Shown: in pieces, positions 45,014 through 53,786 of the stretch
How the letters are laid out: each line of letters begins with the position of its first letter
Numbering within the stretch: the stretch's first letter is position 1
DNA from: Candidatus Zixiibacteriota bacterium
GTDB lineage: Bacteria > Zixibacteria > MSB-5A5 > JAABVY01 > JAHJOQ01
Length of the DNA stretch: 58,784 bases
Reading direction: 5' to 3'
NCBI GenBank assembly: GCA_018820315.1
Contig: JAHJOQ010000111.1
Span: 1 to 58,784, forward strand
Notes under the pieces: model-generated
The model's database searches: none
The model's input: the letters and a program-made list of their open reading frames with translations, nothing else
What the model was told of the DNA's origin: nothing
Program-made: the position numbers and the translations under genes

Positions 45014-45080
45014 AAAGTTAAGATTCCACCTTTTGCTTGGGACTTAACGGATGAAAACTAAAATTCGAAGGAGCATTGTA

Positions 45081-47648
45081 ATGAAGCAAAAAAATCTAAG
45101 CGTTCTTACTTTGCTGGCCTCGTTAATGCTTCTTATCTTCTCTGGTTCCGCTTTTGCTGCGACGGGAGTCACGTTTGTAAACAAGACGCTCATCCACGAC
45201 TGCGTGGATACGCTGACTGTAAATGTGACTGCTGACGACGCTATCAGTTGTTTCGACATGGTAGCTGAGATAGCAACCGCCACTGGAGGAGCCTTTGGAA
45301 CACTCACCGAAGTCATCTTGAACTACGGCGACGATTCCGACATATCTATGGTCAATGGCTCTCCTGATGACGTTTTCCGTTTCTATGGCTGTAATCTTGG
45401 TGGCGGCGATGTAATACCTGCCGGCACCGACGTTCTCGCAAAGCTGGTTGTAACCGTCAGTACTGACCTCGGTACATTCACCATCGACGAATCGTCGATA
45501 GTTGGAGGTTCTTGTGGTGTGTATGGTGCGGTGCCCGGTTTTGTGAGCGGATGCAGCTTCACAGCTCTGACCGTCAACGCTGGCACGTATACGGTGATCA
45601 ATAATGATCCGTACTTCACGAACTGCCCAACGTTGATAAGCACGACGTGCGCAGCCGGCACGATTTCCTACAACTTCGATGCCACTGATGACGATTGCGG
45701 AACCACGCTGACATATTCACTTGGTACTGGTACCGGTGGCGGCATCAACGTCAACACCGGAATGTATCAGATCAATGTGAGCCAGATGTGCGGTAACTAC
45801 AGCTTCCAAATCATCGTAACAGACGAGCATGGCGCCACGGCGGCATGCAACTTCGATCTGTTCGTTGACGACGTAGCCCCGCACTTCACTGCTTGCCCGA
45901 CGGACGGAAGCATCACCTCGCTGTTGTGGGGATACTTGGCTTCCGGTTCAGTTGATGCCGAAGATCCTGACTTGTGCCCAGCTACGCTGGAATACACAAT
46001 GTGCGGAATCAGCGGCCCCGGAGTATTCCCGGGCACGTTCAACCTGGACAGTGGCAATGGTGACTGGTCCTGGCAGACTGAGGAACTTCCAGAATATGTT
46101 GGCACTTGGGAGATCTGCATAGAAGTTAGCGACGGTTGCAAAAGTGCACAGTGCACTTTTGAAATCACTGTTTTGCCGACATATCGTGTCTTGATTGAGA
46201 AGGTACATGATCAGTACCAGGGTCATTATACCGAAGTAGAAGTGTCACTCACTGACATTACGGACTTCATCGGCGGTTTTGACTTCTTGATCTCTTACGA
46301 TGCATCGGCTCTTACATTCATGGAAGCCACAATTGGCGTAGCACTCGTCAATGACTGCGATTGGGAGTACTTCACCTATCGCGCCGGCCAATGCAGCGGC
46401 CCCTGCCCTTCAGGACTCGTTCGCATCGTCGGTATGGCTGAAATGAACAATGGACCGCATCACCCGAGCTGTTTCAGCCAGGGTCCGATCGTACTTGCCA
46501 CTCTGAAGTTCTACGTGACGAACGACAGAACTTTTGACTGCATGTTTGTTCCGGTCGGCTTCTACTGGCTCGACTGCGGTGACAACACTATCTCCGGCGT
46601 ATCCGGTGATACATTGTGGGTATCCCGCTATGTGTACGGATATGACGATCCACCGTATCTGCTCGACCCAGCCGAGAATCAATTTGTTGCCGGATGGCAG
46701 TCAATAATCCCAGCAATCGACTGTGATGCTGACCCTGACGGCGATGGTCCGAAGCTCGGTCCGCTCGTTGGTATCGATTTCTGGGGCGGCGGTGTTGATA
46801 TCGCCTGTGCAGATTCTATCGATGCTCGCGGCGACCTTAACCTTAACGAAGTCGCCAACGAGATCGCGGACGCGGTACTCTACACCAACTACTTCATTTA
46901 TGGCTTGGGCGTATTTAATCCGCTCACAATTGAAGGACAGATTGCTGCTTCCGACGTGAATGCCGACGGTCGCATTCTGACGGTTGGTGACCTTGTGTAC
47001 CTGACCCGTGTCATCACAGGCGACGCTCTTCCGTACCCGAAACTCACTCCATACGCAACTTCAGTTGATGTAATTGTTGAGCGCGTAGGTAGTGATTTGA
47101 CGGTCGGTACGTCGTCGAGTGTTGATATCGGTGCCGCGCACTTCGTATTCAGTGTGGATGGCAACGTTACGGTGACCTCGCTTGTCAATGGCATGAACAT
47201 CCTTAGTGATGTCGTTGATGGCGAACTCCGGGTACTGGTCTATGATATCGGCTCCGGCAGAATCAACGCCGGTGCAAACGAGTTGATCAGCATTACTTCA
47301 GATGGCAACGTCGAACTCGTAGAGACCAACTTCTCTGACTACTACGGAAATCTTATGACTACGAATACTTCGGCAAAAGTCTTGCCGAGTAACTTCGCAC
47401 TCAACCAGAACTTCCCGAACCCGTTCAACCCCTCTACGGAAATCTCGATCGATGTTCCAGGTCAATCTGACTGGAAACTTGACATCTACAACGTAACCGG
47501 TCAGCTCATCGAGAGCTTCTCCGGATACACAGCTGGTGGTCGCGTCATAGTGACGTGGGATGCCGGCACTGCTGCCAGTGGTATCTACTTCTACAAAGCT
47601 ACCGTTGGTCAGTATACCGATGTCAAGAAGATGGTTCTGATGAAGTAA
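45081..47648 (+). CDS. Secreted protein with cohesin-like and dockerin-like regions and a type-A sorting domain
   Basis: An 855-residue exported protein. The start is ATG 45081 with GGAG 7 bases upstream, giving a signal peptide (residues 1-26, ending SGSAFA). Several beta regions follow; a cohesin-like one starts near residue 370 (VEVSLTDITDFIGGFDFLIS). Two dockerin-type Ca-binding segments occur near residues 580-660: DLNLNEVANEIAD and DVNADGRILTVGD. The C-terminus (about 770-855) is a classic type-A sorting domain: NFALNQNFPNPFNPSTEI, GQLIESFSGY, and the closing SGIYFYKAT...KKMVLMK. Such domains direct export through the Por/T9SS and surface anchoring. A terminator follows directly. Confidence 0.85.
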   Translation: MKQKNLSVLTLLASLMLLIFSGSAFAATGVTFVNKTLIHDCVDTLTVNVTADDAISCFDMVAEIATATGGAFGTLTEVILNYGDDSDISMVNGSPDDVFRFYGCNLGGGDVIPAGTDVLAKLVVTVSTDLGTFTIDESSIVGGSCGVYGAVPGFVSGCSFTALTVNAGTYTVINNDPYFTNCPTLISTTCAAGTISYNFDATDDDCGTTLTYSLGTGTGGGINVNTGMYQINVSQMCGNYSFQIIVTDEHGATAACNFDLFVDDVAPHFTACPTDGSITSLLWGYLASGSVDAEDPDLCPATLEYTMCGISGPGVFPGTFNLDSGNGDWSWQTEELPEYVGTWEICIEVSDGCKSAQCTFEITVLPTYRVLIEKVHDQYQGHYTEVEVSLTDITDFIGGFDFLISYDASALTFMEATIGVALVNDCDWEYFTYRAGQCSGPCPSGLVRIVGMAEMNNGPHHPSCFSQGPIVLATLKFYVTNDRTFDCMFVPVGFYWLDCGDNTISGVSGDTLWVSRYVYGYDDPPYLLDPAENQFVAGWQSIIPAIDCDADPDGDGPKLGPLVGIDFWGGGVDIACADSIDARGDLNLNEVANEIADAVLYTNYFIYGLGVFNPLTIEGQIAASDVNADGRILTVGDLVYLTRVITGDALPYPKLTPYATSVDVIVERVGSDLTVGTSSSVDIGAAHFVFSVDGNVTVTSLVNGMNILSDVVDGELRVLVYDIGSGRINAGANELISITSDGNVELVETNFSDYYGNLMTTNTSAKVLPSNFALNQNFPNPFNPSTEISIDVPGQSDWKLDIYNVTGQLIESFSGYTAGGRVIVTWDAGTAASGIYFYKATVGQYTDVKKMVLMK

Positions 47649-47670
47649 AGAATCAGATCAGCTTCATATA

Positions 47671-47702
47671 AGAGAGGTCTCGGAAGAGACCTCTCTTTTT
47701 TG
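47671..47702 (+). terminator. Terminator after the T9SS-sorted protein gene
   Basis: A perfect 11-bp stem, AGAGAGGTCTC (47671-47681) with GAGACCTCTCT (47686-47696), GGAA loop, and a run of T to 47701. It lies 22 bases after the stop. Confidence 0.93.
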
Positions 47703-47705
47703 TTT

Positions 47706-47738
47706 AGATCGCCACGTCGCTTCGCTCCTCGCGATGAC
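47706..47738. repeat. Intergenic repeat element (copy 3, partial)
   Basis: The arm agatcgccacgtcgctt...cgcgatgac matches 30080-30112 and, inverted, 40038-40070 with one or two changes in 33 bases. It starts just after the terminator. A little downstream, 47821-47832 holds the GCGCCGTCAGGA 12-mer shared in inverse with 9881-9892. Confidence 0.7.
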
Positions 47739-47863
47739 AGGTTTTGCGATGCGGTAGTGAGGAGATCCTGACACGATCCCGTAAACCGCGATCACAGATC
47801 GCGGCCACACGGATGTTCTCGCGCCGTCAGGATTCCTGCCCGCACCGGTCTCCTCCGTTTTTG

Positions 47864-47892
47864 TTGACATGCTCCTCTGCCGCAGATAGTAT
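47864..47892 (+). promoter_or_regulatory. Promoter of the coiled-coil membrane protein gene
   Basis: TTGACA (47864-47869), a 17-base spacer and TAGTAT (47887-47892), with the start codon 24 bases further. A GGAGG ribosome site lies between. Confidence 0.6.
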
Positions 47893-47915
47893 TCGATCAG
47901 GTAAGGAGGCGGATA

Positions 47916-48494
47916 ATGAAAAAAGCGTATATTCTTCTTATAGCTGTGTTGGTTGTTGTAGTTCTGGGATTCACGTATGCGAGGAGCTATCTCAGCCGTC
48001 TCGAATCGGAGGACATCAGGATAAAGCAGCGAATCAGCCAAACGCAGCTTATGGACAGCCTGCGCACAACATATCAGTCGATGGCCAGAGAGACCAGTGC
48101 AGAACTGCAGCGGCGCTATGACAGCCTCGCCGATGAAAGCACTGTACTGATCTATGCTCTTGAATCGCAGCTCAATCTCATATTGTATCCTGAACTGGAT
48201 CCGATTGCTGGAGGAGATACTGCAGATGTCGGCGCCACAAATGTCTCAGGGAATGACACATCAGCCACAGTCGAATCGGCTGATATCATCACACCTGCCG
48301 AATATGAGATTTATCTGACGTACCTGGAGAAGTCTGTTGCACTTCCCAAGGATCTGTCATCATACGAGAGAAAAGTGGCGGTCAGGGATATCAAGAATAC
48401 TCTAATGAGACGATTCTCCGTAGGGGATGAAGACATAGTGGCGATCCTCAAGAAATTGAGGGAGCGTCCGGATCGGGAGTCCGAGCCAGGGTAG
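47916..48494 (+). CDS. Membrane-anchored coiled-coil protein of unknown function
   Basis: A 192-residue protein. A single hydrophobic helix at residues 5-20 (ILLIAVLVVVVLGFTYA) is followed by a charged, heptad-rich region (about 25-80) likely to be a coiled coil, then a short Gly/Asp/Thr linker and a helical C-terminus (about 120-185). It has a strong AAGGAGG site and promoter. No family is recognised. The soluble part is probably extracytoplasmic, because basic residues precede the helix. Confidence 0.65.
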   Translation: MKKAYILLIAVLVVVVLGFTYARSYLSRLESEDIRIKQRISQTQLMDSLRTTYQSMARETSAELQRRYDSLADESTVLIYALESQLNLILYPELDPIAGGDTADVGATNVSGNDTSATVESADIITPAEYEIYLTYLEKSVALPKDLSSYERKVAVRDIKNTLMRRFSVGDEDIVAILKKLRERPDRESEPG

Positions 48495-48596
48495 GCATCG
48501 CAGAATCTCTGTCGGATGACTGCGTGAAAAGGCTGCGGTCAAGCATTCCGGATTAGTACCGTACTCACCTGCAACACCAGGACCATTCCGGACCTG

Positions 48597-48613
48597 GCAA
48601 TTCAGTGAATTGC
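48597..48613. repeat. Perfect palindrome between two genes
   Basis: GCAATTCA-G-TGAATTGC, 17 bases, lies downstream of the coiled-coil gene and of the minus-strand small gene. It is too short and lacks T runs to be a terminator. It may be chance or a binding site. Confidence 0.25.
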
Positions 48614-48682
48614 ACTTATGCGGCTTTGTTACAGCCTTGATGTGCTAACTTATTCGTTCAACTGCATCGGCGACACGATCTA

Positions 48683-48883
48683 TCAAATAATCGAACCTGG
48701 CTCATCCGCGGGTTGCACCTTAGTGTCGATACTGCGGTCGTAGGATTCGATTCGTTGCTGGCCACGCAGGATTCTATTGACTGTAGTGATAAACTGATTC
48801 GGTGCCATGCTCTGAAGCCGACAGGGAACCCAGCTCTTCTTACCGAACCACTCGGATAGTGTTAGCTCGCGCTTGGGGGACAT
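48683..48883 (-). CDS. Small protein A, paralog of the 49506 gene product
   Basis: A 66-residue protein from the ATG at 48883, chosen because GGAGGAAGG ends 5 bases upstream and the paralog has the same length. Its core, KKSWVPCRLQ (residues 15-24) and FITTVNRILRG (31-41), aligns without gaps to the core of the 57-residue protein at 49506: KK.W.P..LQ then F..TVN.IL.G then a Tyr (12 or more identities over about 40 positions). The family is not one I recognise. The region is divergent from the HTH protein at 49077, with 193 bases between starts. Confidence 0.7.
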   Translation of the reverse strand: MSPKRELTLSEWFGKKSWVPCRLQSMAPNQFITTVNRILRGQQRIESYDRSIDTKVQPADEPGSII

Positions 48884-49076
48884 GTTGCCTTCCTCCGTAG
48901 TACAAAGACGAAATCTCCCCATTTGCGGCGGCGTTCGAATATAGATGCGATATTTCACAGTACCATTATCAAGTTTACCCATAAATCGTGATTTGTCAAG
49001 GATTATGACGGGTTAATTGATTGACAGATTCGTCTGAGTTCGTAGATTTCGTTAAAGCAGGAGACACGGCATCTGT

Positions 49077-49430
49077 ATGACACACCGGTCTGAACATCAT
49101 TTCGCTGAGGCGATCTTCGAGAAACTCGCACTCGAGAGCCTTCCTGTGGAGCAGTCCGCGTATGCCGATACTGGAGGCGATAGCTCCATTGAGGAGATTC
49201 TGCCTAAGTACAGATCAAAGCTCAAATGGCATATTCGCAACTCCCTTTCTCCGAGGCAGAGAGAGGTAATCGGGCTGATTTTGAAGGGCAAGACCGAGAG
49301 AGAGATATCCTCAATACTTGGGGTTGCCCAACAGGTTGTTCATATTTATAAGTGGCGTGCTATTAAAATGTTACGGAAGAAGTTAGCATCGAGAGCTGTA
49401 TGTCAAAAAACTAATAGTAGAAAGGGATAA
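49077..49430 (+). CDS. Sigma-region-4/LuxR-type HTH protein
   Basis: A 117-residue protein. Residues 50-105 form a helix-turn-helix of the sigma70 region 4/LuxR type: LSPRQREVIGLILKGKTEREIS then ILGVAQQVVHIYKWRAIKML. The first 50 residues lack a receiver domain or sigma region 2, so it is neither a response regulator nor a complete sigma factor; it could be a DNA-binding regulator or an anti-sigma-like adaptor. The start is ATG 49077 without a strong ribosome site. It lies between two small paralogous genes; control of these is a reasonable hypothesis. Confidence 0.72.
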   Translation: MTHRSEHHFAEAIFEKLALESLPVEQSAYADTGGDSSIEEILPKYRSKLKWHIRNSLSPRQREVIGLILKGKTEREISSILGVAQQVVHIYKWRAIKMLRKKLASRAVCQKTNSRKG

Positions 49431-49505
49431 TTTACGCGCATCTGACACAACGCCTCTTCCGGTACCCTCGCACCGCCGATCGTGAAGTTGACTGGGAGGT
49501 GTAAA

Positions 49506-49679
49506 ATGTTTGGGATTCGCAAAGACCTCGATTACACAAATGCGGTAGACAAGAAGATCTGGCATCCCCTCAGCCTCCAGGCCTTGCCCGCAAGGGATTT
49601 CGTCATCACCGTCAACAACATTCTCTCCGGCAAATGCGGTATGCTGACCTACCGCAGTCGAGAAATGGCGAATGGATGA
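49506..49679 (+). CDS. Small protein B, paralog of the 48683 gene product
   Basis: A 57-residue protein. GGGAGG lies 6 bases before the ATG at 49506, so expression is likely. Its core, KKIWHPLSLQ (residues 16-25) and FVITVNNILSG (32-42), matches the small protein on the other side of the HTH gene at the same relative positions, without gaps. It has no signal peptide or transmembrane helix. The family is unknown. It follows the HTH gene by 75 bases on the same strand and may share its transcript. Confidence 0.7.
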   Translation: MFGIRKDLDYTNAVDKKIWHPLSLQALPARDFVITVNNILSGKCGMLTYRSREMANG

Positions 49680-50037
49680 TTTAGCATTCGCGATTTTCTG
49701 TGCGCTTGTTCCTGATGTGCAGCTCGGCAGGATCACAGTCGAGTCTGAGCAAATGCCAGCGGCTTTCTAGTTCCAATCGGCGGTCGCCGTGTGATTTCTG
49801 TATGAGCCGGATCGCACCTTTTCTTGTGTATGCGGTCAATCAGACCGTTGAGTTGCCGAATAGTACATAGAGGACTCATGTTGCTCGAGAGCGCAATGTT
49901 GAAGCCATTATTGGATAAGACACATCGGTCGGGATTGTAGTCGCCGTAACCCCAAGTTTGCCTTGACATTTCGGACATTCTTGGTATATTAATATGTTGA
50001 AGGGTTTTCTACCACATAGAGTCAACACGGTGAATTA
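49680..50037. other. 358-bp intergenic region with one strong promoter
   Basis: An 81-residue frame on the minus strand (49733-49978) is the only candidate gene; it has no ribosome site and its start overlaps the promoter below, so it is not called. The right part carries the promoter of the metalloprotease gene. The rest shows nothing recognisable. Confidence 0.5.
49963..49990 (+). promoter_or_regulatory. Promoter of the dockerin metalloprotease gene
   Basis: TTGACA (49963-49968), a 16-base spacer and TATATT (49985-49990), about 48 bases before the start codon. Confidence 0.65.
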
Positions 50038-51750
50038 GTGACAGATACTTATCACATTAAGCTGCTGGCAAACGTGGCGTTTGCCGGTCTTCTGCTGTTA
50101 ATCTCTCCCGTAATGCTTACTGCTTCGCAGCCTGGTGTGTTGTCCCGGCTCCAGAATGAGTACGAGGGTGGGAAGCTCGATCGAGAGCAGTACTACCTTC
50201 GTCTGGCGCAATCCGTACTCAGTCCGGAGTCGTTGCCGTCCCAATATGTCGATGATACCGCTGTTCCCGCGAAGTGTGGCACTCATGTAATGTCGGAGAT
50301 CCAGAGAGAGTGGGATACATTTTCCCCTGAGCTTCAGATGATGCTTTCGGCGCTCGATACCAGACCGAACACGCAGTTCCAATACGTGTCACCGGATGGC
50401 TTCTTCCGATTGCACTACGATACTGTCACTGGAGGAGCCAGTCCTCCGGTTTCGACCGAAGATGCCGACTCCAGTTCCGTTCCGGATTTCATCGAGAACA
50501 TGGCGACATACGCTGACTCGGCCTGGAGGCAGATAGTAGCAAATTATGGTTATCACACGCCGCCGTCGGATGGCACGTTAGGCGGTGACAGCCTGTACGA
50601 TCTCTACTTCGATCATTTCCAGTTTTATGGAGTGACGAACGGTGATAACGCCGGACCGGAGCCCTGGGATGATTATTCATCGCACATAGTACTGCACCAC
50701 ACCTTTCTGAACTTCCCTCCGAATCAGGATGCTGACGGCAATCAGAAGGGTTCGATGAAGGTGGCGATCGCGCATGAGCTCTACCATGCAGTTCAGTTCT
50801 ATTATGATGCGTTTATGGCTAGTTGGTGGATGGAGTGTACCGCTGTATGGATGGAGGATGAGGTATATCCCGCGACCAATGACAACTACAACTACTTCGA
50901 TGAGTTCTGGCCCGTACCGCAGCTATCCCTTTTGGATGAATCGGATTTTCAGCATATGTACGGATCGTTTGTCTGGCCGAAGTATCTCACACAGAATTAC
51001 GGAATCGATTTTCCCAGGATTGTCCTTGACTCGATGGCGAAACCGGTGTCATCGCTGATGTCGGTGCTGCAGATTGTTCTGCAATCCGATGGCACGACGC
51101 TTTACAACTCGTTCAGCGATTTCCTGCACTGGAATTACATGACCGGCAGCCGAGCAAATGGACTCTATTATGAGGATGCCTCGGACTATCCTGAGATCGC
51201 AGTACTGAAAAGACACACTGTTCTGCCGTCATTAGATAATTGGAGCCTCGCGGCGCCCTACGCGCTGGGCAGCAACTACATTGAAGTCACCAACGATTCT
51301 TCTCACGTCGGTTTGCTTGTTTTTTCAATGGACACTACTTATTCCGCGCAGTGGGGAATGGCGTTGATCACACTGGATTCCGCCGGAGTCTACTTGTTCA
51401 GACGAGCTACTGCATCTGAGGCAGCTTCAAAGAAGATCTGCGTTACCATTCACAATTATCAGTCATTGGTCTTCATTCTGTACGTGAAGGGCAGCTCCTA
51501 CAGCGGTCCCTTCGTATACGAGTATAATCTCTATTTCCGACCGATCGGGGATGCAGATGGCTCGGAGGCAGTCGATATCGACGATGTCACCTGGCTGCTG
51601 GCCTACATTTTCAGTGGTGGTCCTGAGTCGATACCTGTAGAGGCATCAGATGCAGACTGCTCAGGATATATCGATATCGACGATGTGGTCTATCTGATCG
51701 CATACATATTTACAGGCGGTCCCCCGCCATGTGGTGAGGGACAACCCTAA
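50038..51750 (+). CDS. Secreted HEXXH metalloprotease-like protein with C-terminal dockerin repeats (MXAN_6640-type)
   Basis: A 570-residue protein from a GTG start. A signal peptide spans about residues 8-30. The catalytic segment AIAHELYHAVQF carries HELYH (residues 246-250), a HEXXH zinc site, with WMECTAVWMEDEVY about 20 residues later providing a possible third ligand; this is the pattern of the MXAN_6640 family of putative proteases. At the C-terminus two dockerin type I repeats (DADGSEAVDIDDVTWLLAYIF and DADCSGYIDIDDVVYLIAYIF, written in overlapping pieces here as DADGSEAVDIDD and DADCSGYIDIDD) bind calcium and may dock to a cohesin. There is no type-A sorting domain. A strong promoter precedes it. 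Confidence 0.82.
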   Translation: MTDTYHIKLLANVAFAGLLLLISPVMLTASQPGVLSRLQNEYEGGKLDREQYYLRLAQSVLSPESLPSQYVDDTAVPAKCGTHVMSEIQREWDTFSPELQMMLSALDTRPNTQFQYVSPDGFFRLHYDTVTGGASPPVSTEDADSSSVPDFIENMATYADSAWRQIVANYGYHTPPSDGTLGGDSLYDLYFDHFQFYGVTNGDNAGPEPWDDYSSHIVLHHTFLNFPPNQDADGNQKGSMKVAIAHELYHAVQFYYDAFMASWWMECTAVWMEDEVYPATNDNYNYFDEFWPVPQLSLLDESDFQHMYGSFVWPKYLTQNYGIDFPRIVLDSMAKPVSSLMSVLQIVLQSDGTTLYNSFSDFLHWNYMTGSRANGLYYEDASDYPEIAVLKRHTVLPSLDNWSLAAPYALGSNYIEVTNDSSHVGLLVFSMDTTYSAQWGMALITLDSAGVYLFRRATASEAASKKICVTIHNYQSLVFILYVKGSSYSGPFVYEYNLYFRPIGDADGSEAVDIDDVTWLLAYIFSGGPESIPVEASDADCSGYIDIDDVVYLIAYIFTGGPPPCGEGQP

Positions 51751-51822
51751 GTTCCACTCCGATTCACCTCCGCACACTGCACAGTCTTAGCCCCAGGCTG
51801 GACCATTTCACCCTCTTTTTTG

Positions 51823-51850
51823 TTGACTGAAGTGAGATGCACGATATCAT
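51823..51850 (+). promoter_or_regulatory. Promoter of the Ser/Thr kinase gene
   Basis: TTGACT (51823-51828), a 16-base spacer and TATCAT (51845-51850), about 20 bases before the kinase start. The -35 has one mismatch. Confidence 0.5.
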
Positions 51851-51870
51851 TCTCGCCGAGGTGGTATACT

Positions 51871-53697
51871 ATGTCTGAAGGCAAGATCGGCAAATACGAA
51901 TTGATCGAGAAGCGCGGCGAGGGCGGATTTGGCGTCCTCTACAAAGCGATGGATTCCATGATTGATCGCGTAGTCGCGCTGAAAGTGCTCCACCCTCAGT
52001 ACGCCTCAAATGAGCGGCTTTCCGCATGGTTCAGGCGAGAGGCTAAGGCGATGGCGCGCTTGAGCCATCCCAATATTGTCATAATTCACAATTTCGAGAT
52101 CGAGGGAGACCGTCATTTCATCGTGATGGAATATGTTGAGGGCACTGACCTCGACGAAGAGCTCAAGGCAGGTCACGCATTCGAGATTGATGATGCGATT
52201 CGGATCACGACTCAGATGGTGGATGCGTTCGGTTACGCTCATGAAAATGGAATAATCCATCGCGACATAAAACCATCTAATGTCATGCTTGATACTTCCC
52301 GCAGAGTGAAGATCACGGATTTTGGCATTGCGAAGATTCTCGGCGATTCAAAGCTGACCAAGACCGGCACCGGAGTCGGGAGTATCCATTACATGTCTCC
52401 CGAGCAGGTCGAAGGCAATCCAGTGGATAAACGTACCGACATCTACTCGCTTGGGATAACACTTTACCAGATGCTGGTCGGAAAAGTGCCGTTTGCTGAT
52501 GATTCTGAATTTGTCGTAATGAGGGCTCATCTCGATCAGCCGCCAGTCCCGCCATCAGAGTTGCGGAGCGATATTCCTGCTGAGTTGAACCGAATCGTGC
52601 TCAAGATGCTCGAGAAGAAGCCGGATGACCGATATGATTCGATGGGAGCCATAGCTCGGGATCTCTCCGGACTCGGAATGGGGGCACCATCTACTCCTGT
52701 AGCAGCAGAACGGGCATCTCATTCAGACGACACAATGCCGGTAACTCCCGTATGGCAGGCTGAACCTGTCAGCATGCCTGAATCTCCGACGCCCGCGCGG
52801 AAGAGCCATGTTAAACCACTTCTATTCGGCAGCATCGGGTTGATCTCAATAGCGATCCTGGTCTACATATTCATTCTATCAGGCGGCGAGGAGCATGATA
52901 CCTCGATTGATGAGGCTATTCAGCCGGTTGCCGAGTTACCGATCGCGCCTTCGGAAATGGTGGCGACACCCATATCTACTGATAAGATCGACCTCAGCTG
53001 GACTGACAACTCCAACTATGAGGTCGGATTCAGGATATTCCGGGGTACAGCAGCAGACTCGGTCGTTGAGCTGATCGCAACTTTGGGCACTGACGTTGTG
53101 AGCATGCAGGATACGGGACTGAGCGCGCGGACAACTTACTTCTATCGAGCCCATTCATTCAGTGCCGACGGAGTCTCCGAGGAGTATGCATCTGTATCCG
53201 CAACAACTCCGGGGCCCACACCTCCGCCTGTTGTGGGGAAAGGCAAACTCCTGATAGAGGTCTCTCCGTACGACTATCGCAGCAAGCCGACAATCGGCTT
53301 CGGCGGCAAGACACTCGAGTTCGACAATAATCCATTCGAAATCGGTGGAATCAAGAAGGGTTGGCATAGAGTCTCGGTGCATTTTCAGGACAAGAGCTTC
53401 TTCGAAGACATATATGTTGATAATAATACGCAGTATAGAACGTATAGATTTAATGGAGCAAGCGGCCGAGTCTCAATCGGTGCAGAGTTCATCGGTCTTG
53501 ATCAGCAGCCCTGGGCGGAGATTGTGGTGGACGGTAAGCCGATAGAAAGTGGCACTCCGACAGCAATCGATCTCGTCGAGGGACCTCACTTGATTCTGGC
53601 GCGGAAGGATGGATTCGAAACTGTCGGAGACTCAAAGATCGTAAATGTCAAAGCAGGTGATAATGCAACGGTTAATTTCAAGCTGAGGCGCAAGTAA
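51871..53697 (+). CDS. Membrane Ser/Thr protein kinase with FN3 and PEGA domains
   Basis: A 608-residue Hanks-type kinase. The start at 51871 has GAGGTGG 8 bases upstream; an upstream in-frame codon would add unrelated residues. The catalytic domain (about residues 8-270) has the Gly-rich loop GEGGFG, the ATP lysine in VALKVL (Lys38), the catalytic HRDIKPSN (Asp132) and DFGIAK (Asp150), all intact, so it should be active. A Pro/Thr linker and a transmembrane helix (about 315-337) follow. The extracytoplasmic part has a fibronectin type III domain (about 365-450, IDLSWTDNSNYEVGFRIFRG) and a C-terminal PEGA-like domain (about 535-608). It may sense envelope signals. It is followed by two CsgG-type genes. 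Confidence 0.93.
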   Translation: MSEGKIGKYELIEKRGEGGFGVLYKAMDSMIDRVVALKVLHPQYASNERLSAWFRREAKAMARLSHPNIVIIHNFEIEGDRHFIVMEYVEGTDLDEELKAGHAFEIDDAIRITTQMVDAFGYAHENGIIHRDIKPSNVMLDTSRRVKITDFGIAKILGDSKLTKTGTGVGSIHYMSPEQVEGNPVDKRTDIYSLGITLYQMLVGKVPFADDSEFVVMRAHLDQPPVPPSELRSDIPAELNRIVLKMLEKKPDDRYDSMGAIARDLSGLGMGAPSTPVAAERASHSDDTMPVTPVWQAEPVSMPESPTPARKSHVKPLLFGSIGLISIAILVYIFILSGGEEHDTSIDEAIQPVAELPIAPSEMVATPISTDKIDLSWTDNSNYEVGFRIFRGTAADSVVELIATLGTDVVSMQDTGLSARTTYFYRAHSFSADGVSEEYASVSATTPGPTPPPVVGKGKLLIEVSPYDYRSKPTIGFGGKTLEFDNNPFEIGGIKKGWHRVSVHFQDKSFFEDIYVDNNTQYRTYRFNGASGRVSIGAEFIGLDQQPWAEIVVDGKPIESGTPTAIDLVEGPHLILARKDGFETVGDSKIVNVKAGDNATVNFKLRRK

Positions 53698-53786
53698 CGG
53701 GAGCAGTTCAGGTTCATTTTTTTGTTGCGTTGTGGATTGACTTTGCCTAAGATCTGAATGTTTGATCACAGTCTGGAGGGATGGAG

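Noticed and set aside
49733-49978. An 81-residue minus-strand frame after the small protein B gene
   Set aside because: The peptide looks somewhat protein-like (a GYGDYNPD start and a helical centre), but there is no ribosome site and its start overlaps the promoter of the metalloprotease gene. It could be a decayed gene.
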